Source: an uncultured Oceanospirillales bacterium
GTDB taxonomy: Bacteria; Pseudomonadota; Gammaproteobacteria; Pseudomonadales; Litorivicinaceae
Assembly: GCA_913061245.1 (NCBI GenBank)
Contig: CAJXTO010000032.1
Span: forward strand, 1-13,754
DNA length: 13,754 nucleotides
Direction: 5' to 3'
The position numbers were made by a program, and so were the translations under genes. Of this stretch, positions 6,708 to 13,754 are shown one piece after another (position 1 is the first letter of the stretch; each line of letters begins with the position of its first letter). The notes below the pieces were generated by a model. That model had not been told where the DNA came from and ran no database searches. It worked only from the letters and a program-made list of their open reading frames with translations.

Positions 6708-8165
6708 TTGCAGATTCTTTGGTACGACTACGAAACCTCAGGGCGAGACGCGGCAGCAGATCGTCCGATCCAGCTAGGGTGGCAGGTAACTGATCCAGGT
6801 ATGGAACCCGTTGCTGACGCTGACTCTGTGTTGGTTCGATTACCTGATGATGTTTTACCCTCTCCTGGAGCGATGCTCGTCCATCAAATTTTGCCTGAAA
6901 TCCATCAGCGTGAGGGTATTTCAGAGGCAGAGCTTGCCAACCACCTTGAGCAACTGATCGGGCCGCGAACCTTGGTTGCCGGTTACAACTCACGCGGTTT
7001 TGACGACAAGTTCACGCAACACGTTTTTTACCGATGTTTACGTGATCCGTACGCGTGGCAGTATGCTGATGGGCGTGGGCGTTTTGATTTATACCCGGTC
7101 GTTATGACTTATTTTGTGCTTGCGCCAGAAGCAATTCGCTGGCCTGAAGATCATGATGGTCGTCCGCGATTCAAGCTGGATCGAATTGGACCATTAAACC
7201 AGCTGGATCAAGGGCTTAAGCGGGCGCACGACGCGTCAGCCGATGTTGCAGTCACAGCGCGCTTAGCGAAGCAGTTAGCGTTACATGACCCCGACTTATT
7301 TGCATCGTGCCTGAAACGGATCGATAAGCATTTTGTAACAGATCAAATTCGTGCAGATGGCCGTAGTGAGGGTCTTTTGGAAATCACGCCATTTGCGGGA
7401 TGGGACCAAGGATTTGTTCGCGATCTTTGGATTCCATTTCGGTTGTCAGAGCGATCTAATGATTATGTCGCCTTTGATTTGAATCGTGATCCACAAGAGG
7501 TGATGGCTGGATTGATTCAGTTAGTTGAATCAAACACCACAGACCGAACTGAACTGAGAAAGCAGGTCCGTGAATTAGGCCTACAAACGGTTCGTATCAA
7601 TGCACAACCGATGTTGTTCCGCCGTGGAACACTTGACCCTGAAGTCAAGGCACGATTAGAAGCGTTTGGGCGCGATGAAGCGGTGCAGAATCAGCACCTC
7701 GATGTATGGCATCACATCCAAGAATCACCAGCATTTAAGCAACTCTATCAATTGGCGGTGCAAGTCTTGGCAGAACCAGAGCAAGTGATGCCAGACGATG
7801 TTGATTTTGCTTTGTATGCAGGCGGCTTTCTATCCAATCATGACAAAGATTTGTTGGCGAGTTTACCGCTGATGGACCCTGAGGGATTGAGTCAATGGAC
7901 ACAATCATTCGATGATTCGCGATATGGAGAGCTTCTGTTTCGTTATCGCGCACGCAATTTTCCGCAATCACTCACTCAGGGTGAATGGAAACAATGGCAA
8001 AAAATCCGCCGGGATAAGCTCATGGGGATTCATCAAGCAAAGACCCAAGCGAGTCGGATTCAGGACGAGTTGTTGGAAATCAGTCAGCGAGCAGATTTAG
8101 AGCCTCATCAAATAGAACAATTGCAACAATTCGTGAATTGGTTGGACAATCAACCGCCTGTGTAA
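6708..8165 (+). CDS. sbcB: Exonuclease I (3'->5' ssDNA exonuclease SbcB)
   Basis: Exonuclease I digests single-stranded DNA processively 3'->5' in mismatch repair and recombination. The 485-residue product is close to E. coli SbcB (475). The DEDDh catalytic set is visible: D7 and E9 in YDYETSG, D99/D100 in YNSRGFDDKF, and H174 and D179 in AHDASADV. The exonuclease domain fills about residues 1-190, followed by the SH3-like and helical ExoI C-terminal regions. RYRARNFP near residue 415 is a conserved ExoI signature. Translation begins at TTG 6708, one base after the minE stop: any later ATG would remove the DYET motif. The Shine-Dalgarno sequence is weak, so expression probably relies on coupling to minE. 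Its place in the min transcription unit is unusual compared with E. coli. Confidence 0.95.
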   Translation: MQILWYDYETSGRDAAADRPIQLGWQVTDPGMEPVADADSVLVRLPDDVLPSPGAMLVHQILPEIHQREGISEAELANHLEQLIGPRTLVAGYNSRGFDDKFTQHVFYRCLRDPYAWQYADGRGRFDLYPVVMTYFVLAPEAIRWPEDHDGRPRFKLDRIGPLNQLDQGLKRAHDASADVAVTARLAKQLALHDPDLFASCLKRIDKHFVTDQIRADGRSEGLLEITPFAGWDQGFVRDLWIPFRLSERSNDYVAFDLNRDPQEVMAGLIQLVESNTTDRTELRKQVRELGLQTVRINAQPMLFRRGTLDPEVKARLEAFGRDEAVQNQHLDVWHHIQESPAFKQLYQLAVQVLAEPEQVMPDDVDFALYAGGFLSNHDKDLLASLPLMDPEGLSQWTQSFDDSRYGELLFRYRARNFPQSLTQGEWKQWQKIRRDKLMGIHQAKTQASRIQDELLEISQRADLEPHQIEQLQQFVNWLDNQPPV

Positions 8166-8183
8166 TCCCGTTAAGGGGGCAAA

Positions 8184-9830
8184 ATGATTAATCGCGGCGA
8201 TTTTTTCGGTGGTCTGACGGCGGCTGTCGTCGCGCTTCCTTTGGCATTGGCCTTCGGTGTCGCTTCAGGTGCTGGCGCAGCTGCCGGCCTCTATGGCGCA
8301 ATAGCGGTTGGTTTTTTTGCAGCACTCTTCGGAGGGACGCCAAGTCAGGTATCTGGCCCAACAGGTCCAATGACTGTTGTGATGGCTGCTGTAATCACTA
8401 ACGCGATTTCAACAAATCCTGACCAGGGTCTCGCAATCGCCTTCACTACCGTTTCACTTGCTGGGCTTTTGCAAATTGCTGCAGGAAAACTGCGCCTGGG
8501 CCGCTATTTGGTGATGGTTCCTTTTCCTGTTGTGTCCGGATTCATGAGTGGAATCGGGGTTATTATTATTTTGCTGCAGTTAGCGCCTCTGGTGGGTGTT
8601 GGTGGTGAAGCCAATCCATTACGTGCGTTATTGATGCTTCCCAATGTGCTGACGAGCGCCCAGTGGGATGCCGCGATACTCGGACTTGGAACGCTTGTGT
8701 TGCTTTTCGTTTGGCCAAAGCGGTTCCATGTGTTGCCGGCACCTCTAGTAGCATTGATTGCATTTGCTTGTATTTCCTTAGGTAGCCCGTTCGATGCTGT
8801 TGCTCGCATTGGAGAAATACCGAGGGGGTTACCTGATCTTGTTCTGCCACATCTGTCGATCGATCTGTTGCCTACTGTCATCGGTTCAGCATTTTTGTTA
8901 GCAGCTCTTGGTTCGATCGATTCACTGTTAACGTCTCTGGTTGCCGATAATTTAACGCGCACACAACATGACTCCGATAAAGAATTAGTGGGACAAGGTA
9001 TCGGTAACTTTGTTGCTGGGTTGATCGGTGGTCTTCCAGGAGCAGGTGCGACGATGCGAACACTAGTCAATGTGCGTCTTGGAGGCCGGTCTCCGAAAAG
9101 CGGTATGTTGCATTCTGTTGTCTTGGCGGTTTTGATGCTCGGCGCAGCACCTTTGGCAGAAGCGATTCCGCTGGCAGTGCTTGCAGGCATTTTGTTGAAA
9201 ACTGGATTCGACATTATTGACTGGAGTTTCCTAAAGCGGGTCACACGGATCCCGCTCTTCTCTAGCAGCCTGATGCTGGTTGTCTTTTCGATTACGGTTT
9301 TTGTTGATCTCATTACAGCTGTCGCGATCGGTGTATTCGTGGCGAATCTTGAGACACTGTATCGCCTGAGTGAGGCGCATTTACAAACCATGAAGATCGG
9401 GCGATCAAAAGATGAGATCTCAGATTTAACAGATCAAGAATCAGAGGCTCTGGATGCGCTTGAAGGTCGTGTTTTGATTTATCAGCTCAATGGATTCATG
9501 AGCTATGGACTCTCTCGCGGTATTGCTCGTCATTTCTCTCAATTTTCAGATCATGATGTTCTCATTGTCGATTTCACATCGGTGGATCATCTCGATTTGT
9601 CAGCAGGCCTTACTCTCATGGAAATGATTGAGGATGCAGTCCGTGCGGATCATTCGGTGTTGTTAGTTGGTGTGCAACCGCGGATTGAGCGAGAAATGCA
9701 CGCGGCCGGAATTTATGAGCAGATACCTGAGACCGACCGGTTTGCAGTTCGATCCCAGGCCATCACAGAAGCCGCTAACCGTCTGAGCGATAAGCCTTCA
9801 GCACCACAGGATTTTGGATCCGCTGTTTGA
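8184..9830 (+). CDS. SulP-family anion transporter with STAS domain, BicA-like
   Basis: SulP (SLC26-type) proteins carry sulfate, bicarbonate or related anions across the inner membrane. The 548-residue product has a transmembrane region of about 12-14 helices (8-390) opening with GGLTAAVVALPLALAFGVASG and GPTGPMTVVMAAVI. A cytoplasmic STAS domain follows at about 426-535 (RVLIYQLNGFMSYG ... VLIVDFTSVDHLD). The sequence resembles cyanobacterial BicA closely along its length as I remember it. It keeps the positions I associate with the BicA sodium site: D246 and T250 in SIDSLLTS, and G288-A289-T290 in PGAGATM. Sodium-dependent bicarbonate uptake is therefore a better guess than sulfate, but the substrate remains inference; no carbonic anhydrase gene is in view. 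AAGGGGG at 8173-8179 precedes the ATG. It starts 18 nt after sbcB, and its last 56 bp overlap the convergent protease gene. Confidence 0.88.
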   Translation: MINRGDFFGGLTAAVVALPLALAFGVASGAGAAAGLYGAIAVGFFAALFGGTPSQVSGPTGPMTVVMAAVITNAISTNPDQGLAIAFTTVSLAGLLQIAAGKLRLGRYLVMVPFPVVSGFMSGIGVIIILLQLAPLVGVGGEANPLRALLMLPNVLTSAQWDAAILGLGTLVLLFVWPKRFHVLPAPLVALIAFACISLGSPFDAVARIGEIPRGLPDLVLPHLSIDLLPTVIGSAFLLAALGSIDSLLTSLVADNLTRTQHDSDKELVGQGIGNFVAGLIGGLPGAGATMRTLVNVRLGGRSPKSGMLHSVVLAVLMLGAAPLAEAIPLAVLAGILLKTGFDIIDWSFLKRVTRIPLFSSSLMLVVFSITVFVDLITAVAIGVFVANLETLYRLSEAHLQTMKIGRSKDEISDLTDQESEALDALEGRVLIYQLNGFMSYGLSRGIARHFSQFSDHDVLIVDFTSVDHLDLSAGLTLMEMIEDAVRADHSVLLVGVQPRIEREMHAAGIYEQIPETDRFAVRSQAITEAANRLSDKPSAPQDFGSAV

Positions 9831-12504
9831 GATAGGAAACAAACTGGTCTTTCGTTAGTGCTTGAAGCGTTGTTGCTTGCTCCATCCGATCACTGAATGG
9901 GCGGCGTAAACCGATTGCACTCCAGATTGCGTTGGAGAGCTCACCTTGGGTCGATGGCGGATTCATTAACTGATCAAGCAGACTCAAGCGCTGACTCTCA
10001 AATTGCTCTTCAGGCATCGCCTCAACCATTGCCGCGAATCCTTCAAATTCATTCTGAATTGCACGCGCAAGTGCATCTGGATCAGCAGTTGGTGATTGGA
10101 CCGCCCCAGTTAAAATTGGTGTGTTGTACAGCGGGAATGCAGTCGCAAAGGTGATGTATCCCAGTTGCTGTTCTGTTCTTAAATGTGTGTAAAACGGCGC
10201 TTCGATTAAGTTTCCAGCCAACTGATTGAGTATGCGAGATCCTGGATCAGTGTTGGTATCCACATACAATACTGCGGCAGCTTGATCAGGGTGGTCATAT
10301 CGGTACGACCGCGTGCGGTCACCAGACCATGCGTTGGTTGTCACTTGAATTTCTGGTGTTGACTGGTCGATCGGAAGTTTCTCGACCCAGGACTCAAGCA
10401 GTTCTTTTCCTTCATCTCGAGACACAGGCCCATGTAAAAACATCTCCGCCTTTAACCCAGAGAAGAATGCTTTTTGGTATTGATGAAATGTTTGCCGGTC
10501 AATGCTCTCGAACGCCTCATTCAGCTCGCTGCTTGAATAAGCTAGCGGCATCAGTTCAGCGGTCATCTCATCAAATAAACGGCTTGAGGGTCTCGCTGCC
10601 TGGACCCGGGCTAGGCTTTGTGATTTCAGTTGGTTTAGACGAGCCCAGGTTGATTCGTCGATCAGTGGAATCGGGAGACTGTCGAGCACTTGATTCACAA
10701 GTGGAATTAACGATTGATGATAACCAGAAAATTGGAGTGTGATTCCAGACTGCGTCGCTTGTGCGGAAAATCCTGCTCCAGCCAAAGCTGCTGCGTAGCT
10801 CATGCTGTTTAAGTGTTCATTCATCGCATCAGACAGAAGATCGCTCATAATCGACGCTTCTGGTGAGTTAGCCGCGAGTGGCGTCCTTAAACGGATATAC
10901 AGATCACTTTTTGGTTGTGAATATCTATTTTCAGTCAGCACATATCCAATGGCGCCTTCTGAAAAGAATAGAACGCGTGGCTGTGTTTCGATGGTCGCTT
11001 TCCGCGTTTTTGGTAATGGATCACCAGGCGCTTTGATAAAGGGGTTGCGCTCGGGTAAGCGCACAACTGTGCTTATCTCTCGACGGGCTGCCTGAAACCT
11101 TTCAAGTCGATCATTTTCTAACGAAAAACGACGAATCTGCGTTGGATAGTACTTTGTTGTTTCTGTCGGCTCGATTTCAGGAGCGGTGACACGAACGAGC
11201 ATCTGTTCAGGTGTCAGCCAAGTGAGGACATCTGTGATCAGTTGATCATCGAACTGCTTTAACAAGCGCCCATGAGTGAACAACTGTTGAGGAGGTACCG
11301 AATGCAGTTTTTCCGAAAGGTAGGTCACAACATTCTGGGGGTCTGATTCTTCCTCGAATTTGAAGTTGGCATCTGAGATCACTTTCAGCTCTTCAAATCG
11401 CCATGGATCAATACCCTGTGTTTCGATCAGGCGAATTGTTCTGAATATTTCTTCAATGATGGTGTCGCGATGCGTGAGACCTTCAGGGGTTAGGCTCACA
11501 CTGATCGAGAATGAGCGGCTTTCAGTCATTCCCAGACTTTCGCCTGCTGATAAGCCATTGGCGTAACCGCGAGCCTTGAGATCTGCCAACAGACTTCCTT
11601 CACCTTCATGCCCAAGCAGGTGCCCTATGTATTGCAGAGGCGCTCTATCGATGAATGCATCAGTATCCGGAACTGGGAATAAAAGAGTTAACCGTCGCGA
11701 CTCTGTCGCAGGCTTTGATTGCACAACAAATGGTAAGCGGTTTGTATCAAAAAGCGGTGTGTCGATGACGCTCGATGGAAGGTTTCTGTTTGGTATTTCG
11801 TTAAATCGTTCAGTCACTAATTGCTCGAGCGTATCGAGTGGTTCCTCACCCAAGACCACGAGCGCCATCCGATTGGCGGAATATTCGTTTTCATAAAAAC
11901 GTTTTAAAGCATCAAGTAGGCCAGGCTTCTGAAGTGTGCTGAGATTGCCGGCTCCGAATTGTGAAAAGGGATGGTCTGGGTTGAGTCCCTGCTTTGTTGC
12001 TTCGAAACTCAAGCGCGCTGGATCTCTCAGTTTGGATTGGTATTCAGAGTGGACCGCATTCACCTCTCGATCGACGTATGTCGGATCAAGCGTTGGGGCA
12101 ACGAAGAACCGGCTGAACCGATCAAGTGCAGGCTCTAGTGCTTTTGGGTTAAGAGAAAAAAAGTAGTTGGTATGCTCAGGCGCTGTAAAAGCGTTGTGTG
12201 AACCAGCTTGGTCTGAAATGAACTGTTGGTACTCACCGGCATCTGGATATTTATCTGTACCGAGGAACAGCATGTGTTCTAGGAAGTGTGCAAGCCCTGG
12301 GAATTCCTTCGGATCGTTGTTGGTACCGACAAAAACGTCCATCGAGGCTGCTGCTTTATCAGTCGTTGGATCTGAAATAAGCAACACTTTGAGTGCATTG
12401 GGTAGCGTGAGGTAACGATACTCGCGATCGCTTAGACCCGGCGCATCAATTGAAGCGTGTAGAGTTGTCGAAATACAAATTAAGACGGCTGCAATCAGTC
12501 GCAT
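9775..12504 (-). CDS. Periplasmic M16 (pitrilysin/insulinase-type) zinc protease
   Basis: This is a large zinc metallopeptidase of the pitrilysin (protease III)/insulysin group, which encloses and degrades small proteins and peptides. From the chosen start it has 909 residues. The inverted zinc motif HxxEH is H73-F-L-E76-H77, and the third ligand is E154 in REVNAVHSEY, with the accessory E147. Downstream PEHTNYFFSLNP and the C-terminal half fit the four-domain M16 architecture; the second half naturally lacks the zinc motif. The start at 12504 gives a signal peptide MRLIAAVLICISTTLHA with likely cleavage after A17, so it is probably periplasmic. A longer in-frame ATG at 12567 would put 21 polar residues before the signal and overlap the upstream gene, so I rejected it. 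It begins 1 nt after the upstream stop, and GGTGGTGA serves as a weak ribosome binding site. Confidence 0.93.
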   Translation of the reverse strand: MRLIAAVLICISTTLHASIDAPGLSDREYRYLTLPNALKVLLISDPTTDKAAASMDVFVGTNNDPKEFPGLAHFLEHMLFLGTDKYPDAGEYQQFISDQAGSHNAFTAPEHTNYFFSLNPKALEPALDRFSRFFVAPTLDPTYVDREVNAVHSEYQSKLRDPARLSFEATKQGLNPDHPFSQFGAGNLSTLQKPGLLDALKRFYENEYSANRMALVVLGEEPLDTLEQLVTERFNEIPNRNLPSSVIDTPLFDTNRLPFVVQSKPATESRRLTLLFPVPDTDAFIDRAPLQYIGHLLGHEGEGSLLADLKARGYANGLSAGESLGMTESRSFSISVSLTPEGLTHRDTIIEEIFRTIRLIETQGIDPWRFEELKVISDANFKFEEESDPQNVVTYLSEKLHSVPPQQLFTHGRLLKQFDDQLITDVLTWLTPEQMLVRVTAPEIEPTETTKYYPTQIRRFSLENDRLERFQAARREISTVVRLPERNPFIKAPGDPLPKTRKATIETQPRVLFFSEGAIGYVLTENRYSQPKSDLYIRLRTPLAANSPEASIMSDLLSDAMNEHLNSMSYAAALAGAGFSAQATQSGITLQFSGYHQSLIPLVNQVLDSLPIPLIDESTWARLNQLKSQSLARVQAARPSSRLFDEMTAELMPLAYSSSELNEAFESIDRQTFHQYQKAFFSGLKAEMFLHGPVSRDEGKELLESWVEKLPIDQSTPEIQVTTNAWSGDRTRSYRYDHPDQAAAVLYVDTNTDPGSRILNQLAGNLIEAPFYTHLRTEQQLGYITFATAFPLYNTPILTGAVQSPTADPDALARAIQNEFEGFAAMVEAMPEEQFESQRLSLLDQLMNPPSTQGELSNAIWSAIGLRRPFSDRMEQATTLQALTKDQFVSYLKQRIQNPVVLKAYRSDG

Positions 12505-12505
12505 G

Positions 12506-12964
12506 TCACCACCAATATTTATTCCAGTTTTCAGGGTTGGCCCAGAACTTAGGGTTGTTCCACGCACGTGTGTGGTTATAGGTGGCGAGTGAATAGTGAA
12601 AACTCAAGAGAGTATTTTCCTTTTCCTGGCATTCGTCCCCTCGCTTAAATGCCAGTGCGTAAAGCGATTCAGCCGGGATGGCAGTATTAACAAAACAAAG
12701 AATGTCTGAAATGAGCAGATTTCTTAGTTGGCCCGCGAGCAGCAATTCTTCTGTTGTGTTGAGAGGAAGGGCAATGAGTGCTGCCTTTGGAATATGTTCT
12801 CTTTCCTCGATTTCTCGAATAGACAGTGTGTCCACCAGATTGTTGCTGTGCTTTTGGTAATCCGTAACCACTGGCGGTGTTGCGTCTCCGATCACCCAGA
12901 GCGTTTGCGGCTGAACGGACTCGAGCCATGGTGCGATGACTGAGTCCGGTGAGAGCGTGCTCAA
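12506..12964 (-). CDS. Small conserved protein, probably DUF6231 family
   Basis: This 152-residue cytoplasmic-looking protein has no signal peptide or membrane segment. Its layout is an alpha/beta-type N-terminal part (TLWVIGDATPPV, then AALIALPLN at about residues 62-70) and a C-terminus dense in Trp, Asn and Phe (RAWNNPKFWANPENWNKYWW). That ending is what I recall from DUF6231 proteins of Pseudomonas-type gammaproteobacteria; function is unknown. It starts at TTG, the only usable start codon after an in-frame upstream stop, and no ATG follows near the N-terminus. The TTG overlaps the yaaA stop (TTGA), so translation is probably coupled. A hairpin covers the bases just before the start. It lies between yaaA and the M16 protease in one minus-strand operon. 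Confidence 0.78.
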   Translation of the reverse strand: MSTLSPDSVIAPWLESVQPQTLWVIGDATPPVVTDYQKHSNNLVDTLSIREIEEREHIPKAALIALPLNTTEELLLAGQLRNLLISDILCFVNTAIPAESLYALAFKRGDECQEKENTLLSFHYSLATYNHTRAWNNPKFWANPENWNKYWW

Positions 12965-13731
12965 CGTGATTCCGGATCACGAATGAAACAGGGAGCATTT
13001 GGCTTTGAGTATTCCTTTGAGAAGGCATAACCGTCGTAGTCGAAGCCGAGTAGATCGTCCGCTGTTCGTGCGTCTGACTCCACGATAAAGCGTGCCATCA
13101 AGCCCCGTGCTCGTTTCGCATAGAAGCTGATGATTTTGTACTCGCCATTTTTTAGATCTTTAAAGACCGGTGAAACAACGGAGCCATTGATCGATTTCAG
13201 GTCCACAGCTGCCGAATACTCATTGCTCGCTAAATTGACAAGAGGCCCACCATTTAGGAGGTTGTTAAGCGTGTCCGTTACTCGCGACTTCCAAAATTCG
13301 GGCAGTGACGCAACCGCTTGTCCTTTCAGTTGTGTTCCCATTTCAAGACGATACGGCCTCATGGCATCAAAAGGTCTCAATAATCCATAAAGACCGGACA
13401 AGATACGTACTCGATCAGCAAGACGATTGAGTGCATCAGCACTTAATGTTTGAACGTCGAGCCCTTGGTAGACATCGCCGTTGAATGCATAGATTGCTGG
13501 TAATAGGTCTGCTGACTCATGATCTATTGACCATTCCTCAAATCGTGCTGCGTTGAGTGCGGAGAGTTTGTCAGAGAGTTTCATTAGGCTTGCTAAGTCA
13601 GATGGACTAAAGCCTCGCATCATTTCAGCAAGTTCGGCAGCTTCCTCCAAAAATTGTGGGGTGGAGATTTTAGAGCGATCAACGCTCAGGTCCGTGTTGA
13701 GGGATTTGGCTGGTGATAAAATTGCTAACAT
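12961..13731 (-). CDS. yaaA: Peroxide stress protein YaaA
   Basis: YaaA (UPF0246/DUF328) limits intracellular free iron and DNA damage during hydrogen peroxide stress in E. coli, where it belongs to the OxyR regulon; it also has DNA-binding ability. The 256-residue product is full length (E. coli 258). Family motifs are clear: MLAILSPAKSL at the start, MKLSDKLSALNAARF at 50-64, AFNGDVYQGL at 82-91, LSGLYGLLRPFDAMRPYRLEMGTQL at 114-138, NLASNEY at about 165, and KIISFYAKRARGLMARFI near 203-220. The start ATG has AGAGGAA about 4 nt upstream, inside the last bases of the window. The promoter is beyond the window edge, so OxyR control cannot be tested. It is the first visible gene of the yaaA-DUF6231-M16 operon. 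Confidence 0.96.
   Translation of the reverse strand: MLAILSPAKSLNTDLSVDRSKISTPQFLEEAAELAEMMRGFSPSDLASLMKLSDKLSALNAARFEEWSIDHESADLLPAIYAFNGDVYQGLDVQTLSADALNRLADRVRILSGLYGLLRPFDAMRPYRLEMGTQLKGQAVASLPEFWKSRVTDTLNNLLNGGPLVNLASNEYSAAVDLKSINGSVVSPVFKDLKNGEYKIISFYAKRARGLMARFIVESDARTADDLLGFDYDGYAFSKEYSKPNAPCFIRDPESR
12965..12981 (-). repeat. Perfect 6-bp inverted repeat just upstream of the DUF6231 start
   Basis: CGTGAT (12965-12970) and ATCACG (12976-12981) are perfect complements around a 5-nt centre. In minus-strand mRNA the hairpin lies in the last codons of yaaA and ends at the base before the TTG of the next gene. No T run follows, so it is not a terminator. It could mask the initiation region until ribosomes finishing yaaA open it; this role is inference. 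Confidence 0.55.
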
Positions 13732-13754
13732 TGATTCCTCTTTCTCTTGCGTCG

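Noticed and set aside
8504..9391. 295-codon open frame antisense to the SulP gene
   Set aside because: Composition is Ser/Thr/Arg/Asn-rich low-complexity typical of a codon-shadow frame. It has no recognisable domain, and the plus-strand SulP gene is unambiguous.
12505..12567. N-terminal extension of the M16 protease to ATG 12567
   Set aside because: It would overlap the upstream gene by about 60 nt and place a polar stretch before an otherwise perfect signal peptide starting at 12504.

Overview
This window looks like chromosomal core sequence from a marine-type gammaproteobacterium, probably on the Oceanospirillales/Pseudomonadales side. I base this on near-E. coli-like GroES/GroEL, MinCDE, exonuclease I and YaaA, a YqcC (DUF446) protein, a protein that looks like the DUF6231 family, and an initiator tRNA with gammaproteobacterial features. 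The genus is not recognisable by eye. I see no insertion sequence, prophage, CRISPR array or plasmid-type repeat, and coding density is very high.

Layout. (1) Positions 1-1949, plus strand: groES (only the A of its ATG is outside the window) and groEL, the chaperonin operon. (2) Positions 1965-2052: two adjacent intrinsic terminators separate groEL from the convergent sodB. (3) Positions 2063-2647, minus strand: iron superoxide dismutase. (4) Positions 2776-4801, plus strand: a three-gene cassette with 1-nt stop/start overlaps. It encodes a membrane-anchored coiled-coil protein of unknown function, an orphan ParA/MinD-type ATPase and a YqcC-family protein. The end of yqcC runs 22 nt into an oppositely oriented tRNA gene. 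(5) Positions 4780-4897, minus strand: initiator tRNA-fMet with encoded CCA and a good sigma70 promoter with a GC-rich discriminator. (6) Positions 4946-9830, plus strand: minC-minD-minE, then sbcB (exonuclease I) and a SulP/BicA-like anion transporter, with gaps of 13, -1, 1 and 18 nt, so apparently one long transcription unit. (7) Positions 9775-13731, minus strand: yaaA, a DUF6231-like gene and a large periplasmic M16 (pitrilysin/insulinase-type) protease, packed with a 2-nt overlap and a 1-nt gap. The protease 3' end overlaps the SulP gene tail-to-tail by 56 bp.

How the genes relate. GroESL folds proteins. SodB and YaaA both belong to oxidative-stress defence, in separate operons. MinCDE places the division site, and a second ParA-type ATPase lies just upstream with a membrane coiled-coil partner, so two P-loop positioning-type ATPases are encoded within 2 kb. 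SbcB degrades single-stranded DNA 3'->5'. The SulP protein keeps the residues that bind sodium in the cyanobacterial bicarbonate transporter BicA.

Most of the window is ordinary housekeeping sequence. The most interesting parts are the coiled-coil/ParA/YqcC cassette, the yqcC x tRNA-fMet overlap, the U1-U72 end of that tRNA, the BicA-like transporter in a division operon, and the hairpin at the yaaA/DUF6231 junction. Three genes (minD, sbcB, DUF6231) appear to start with TTG.
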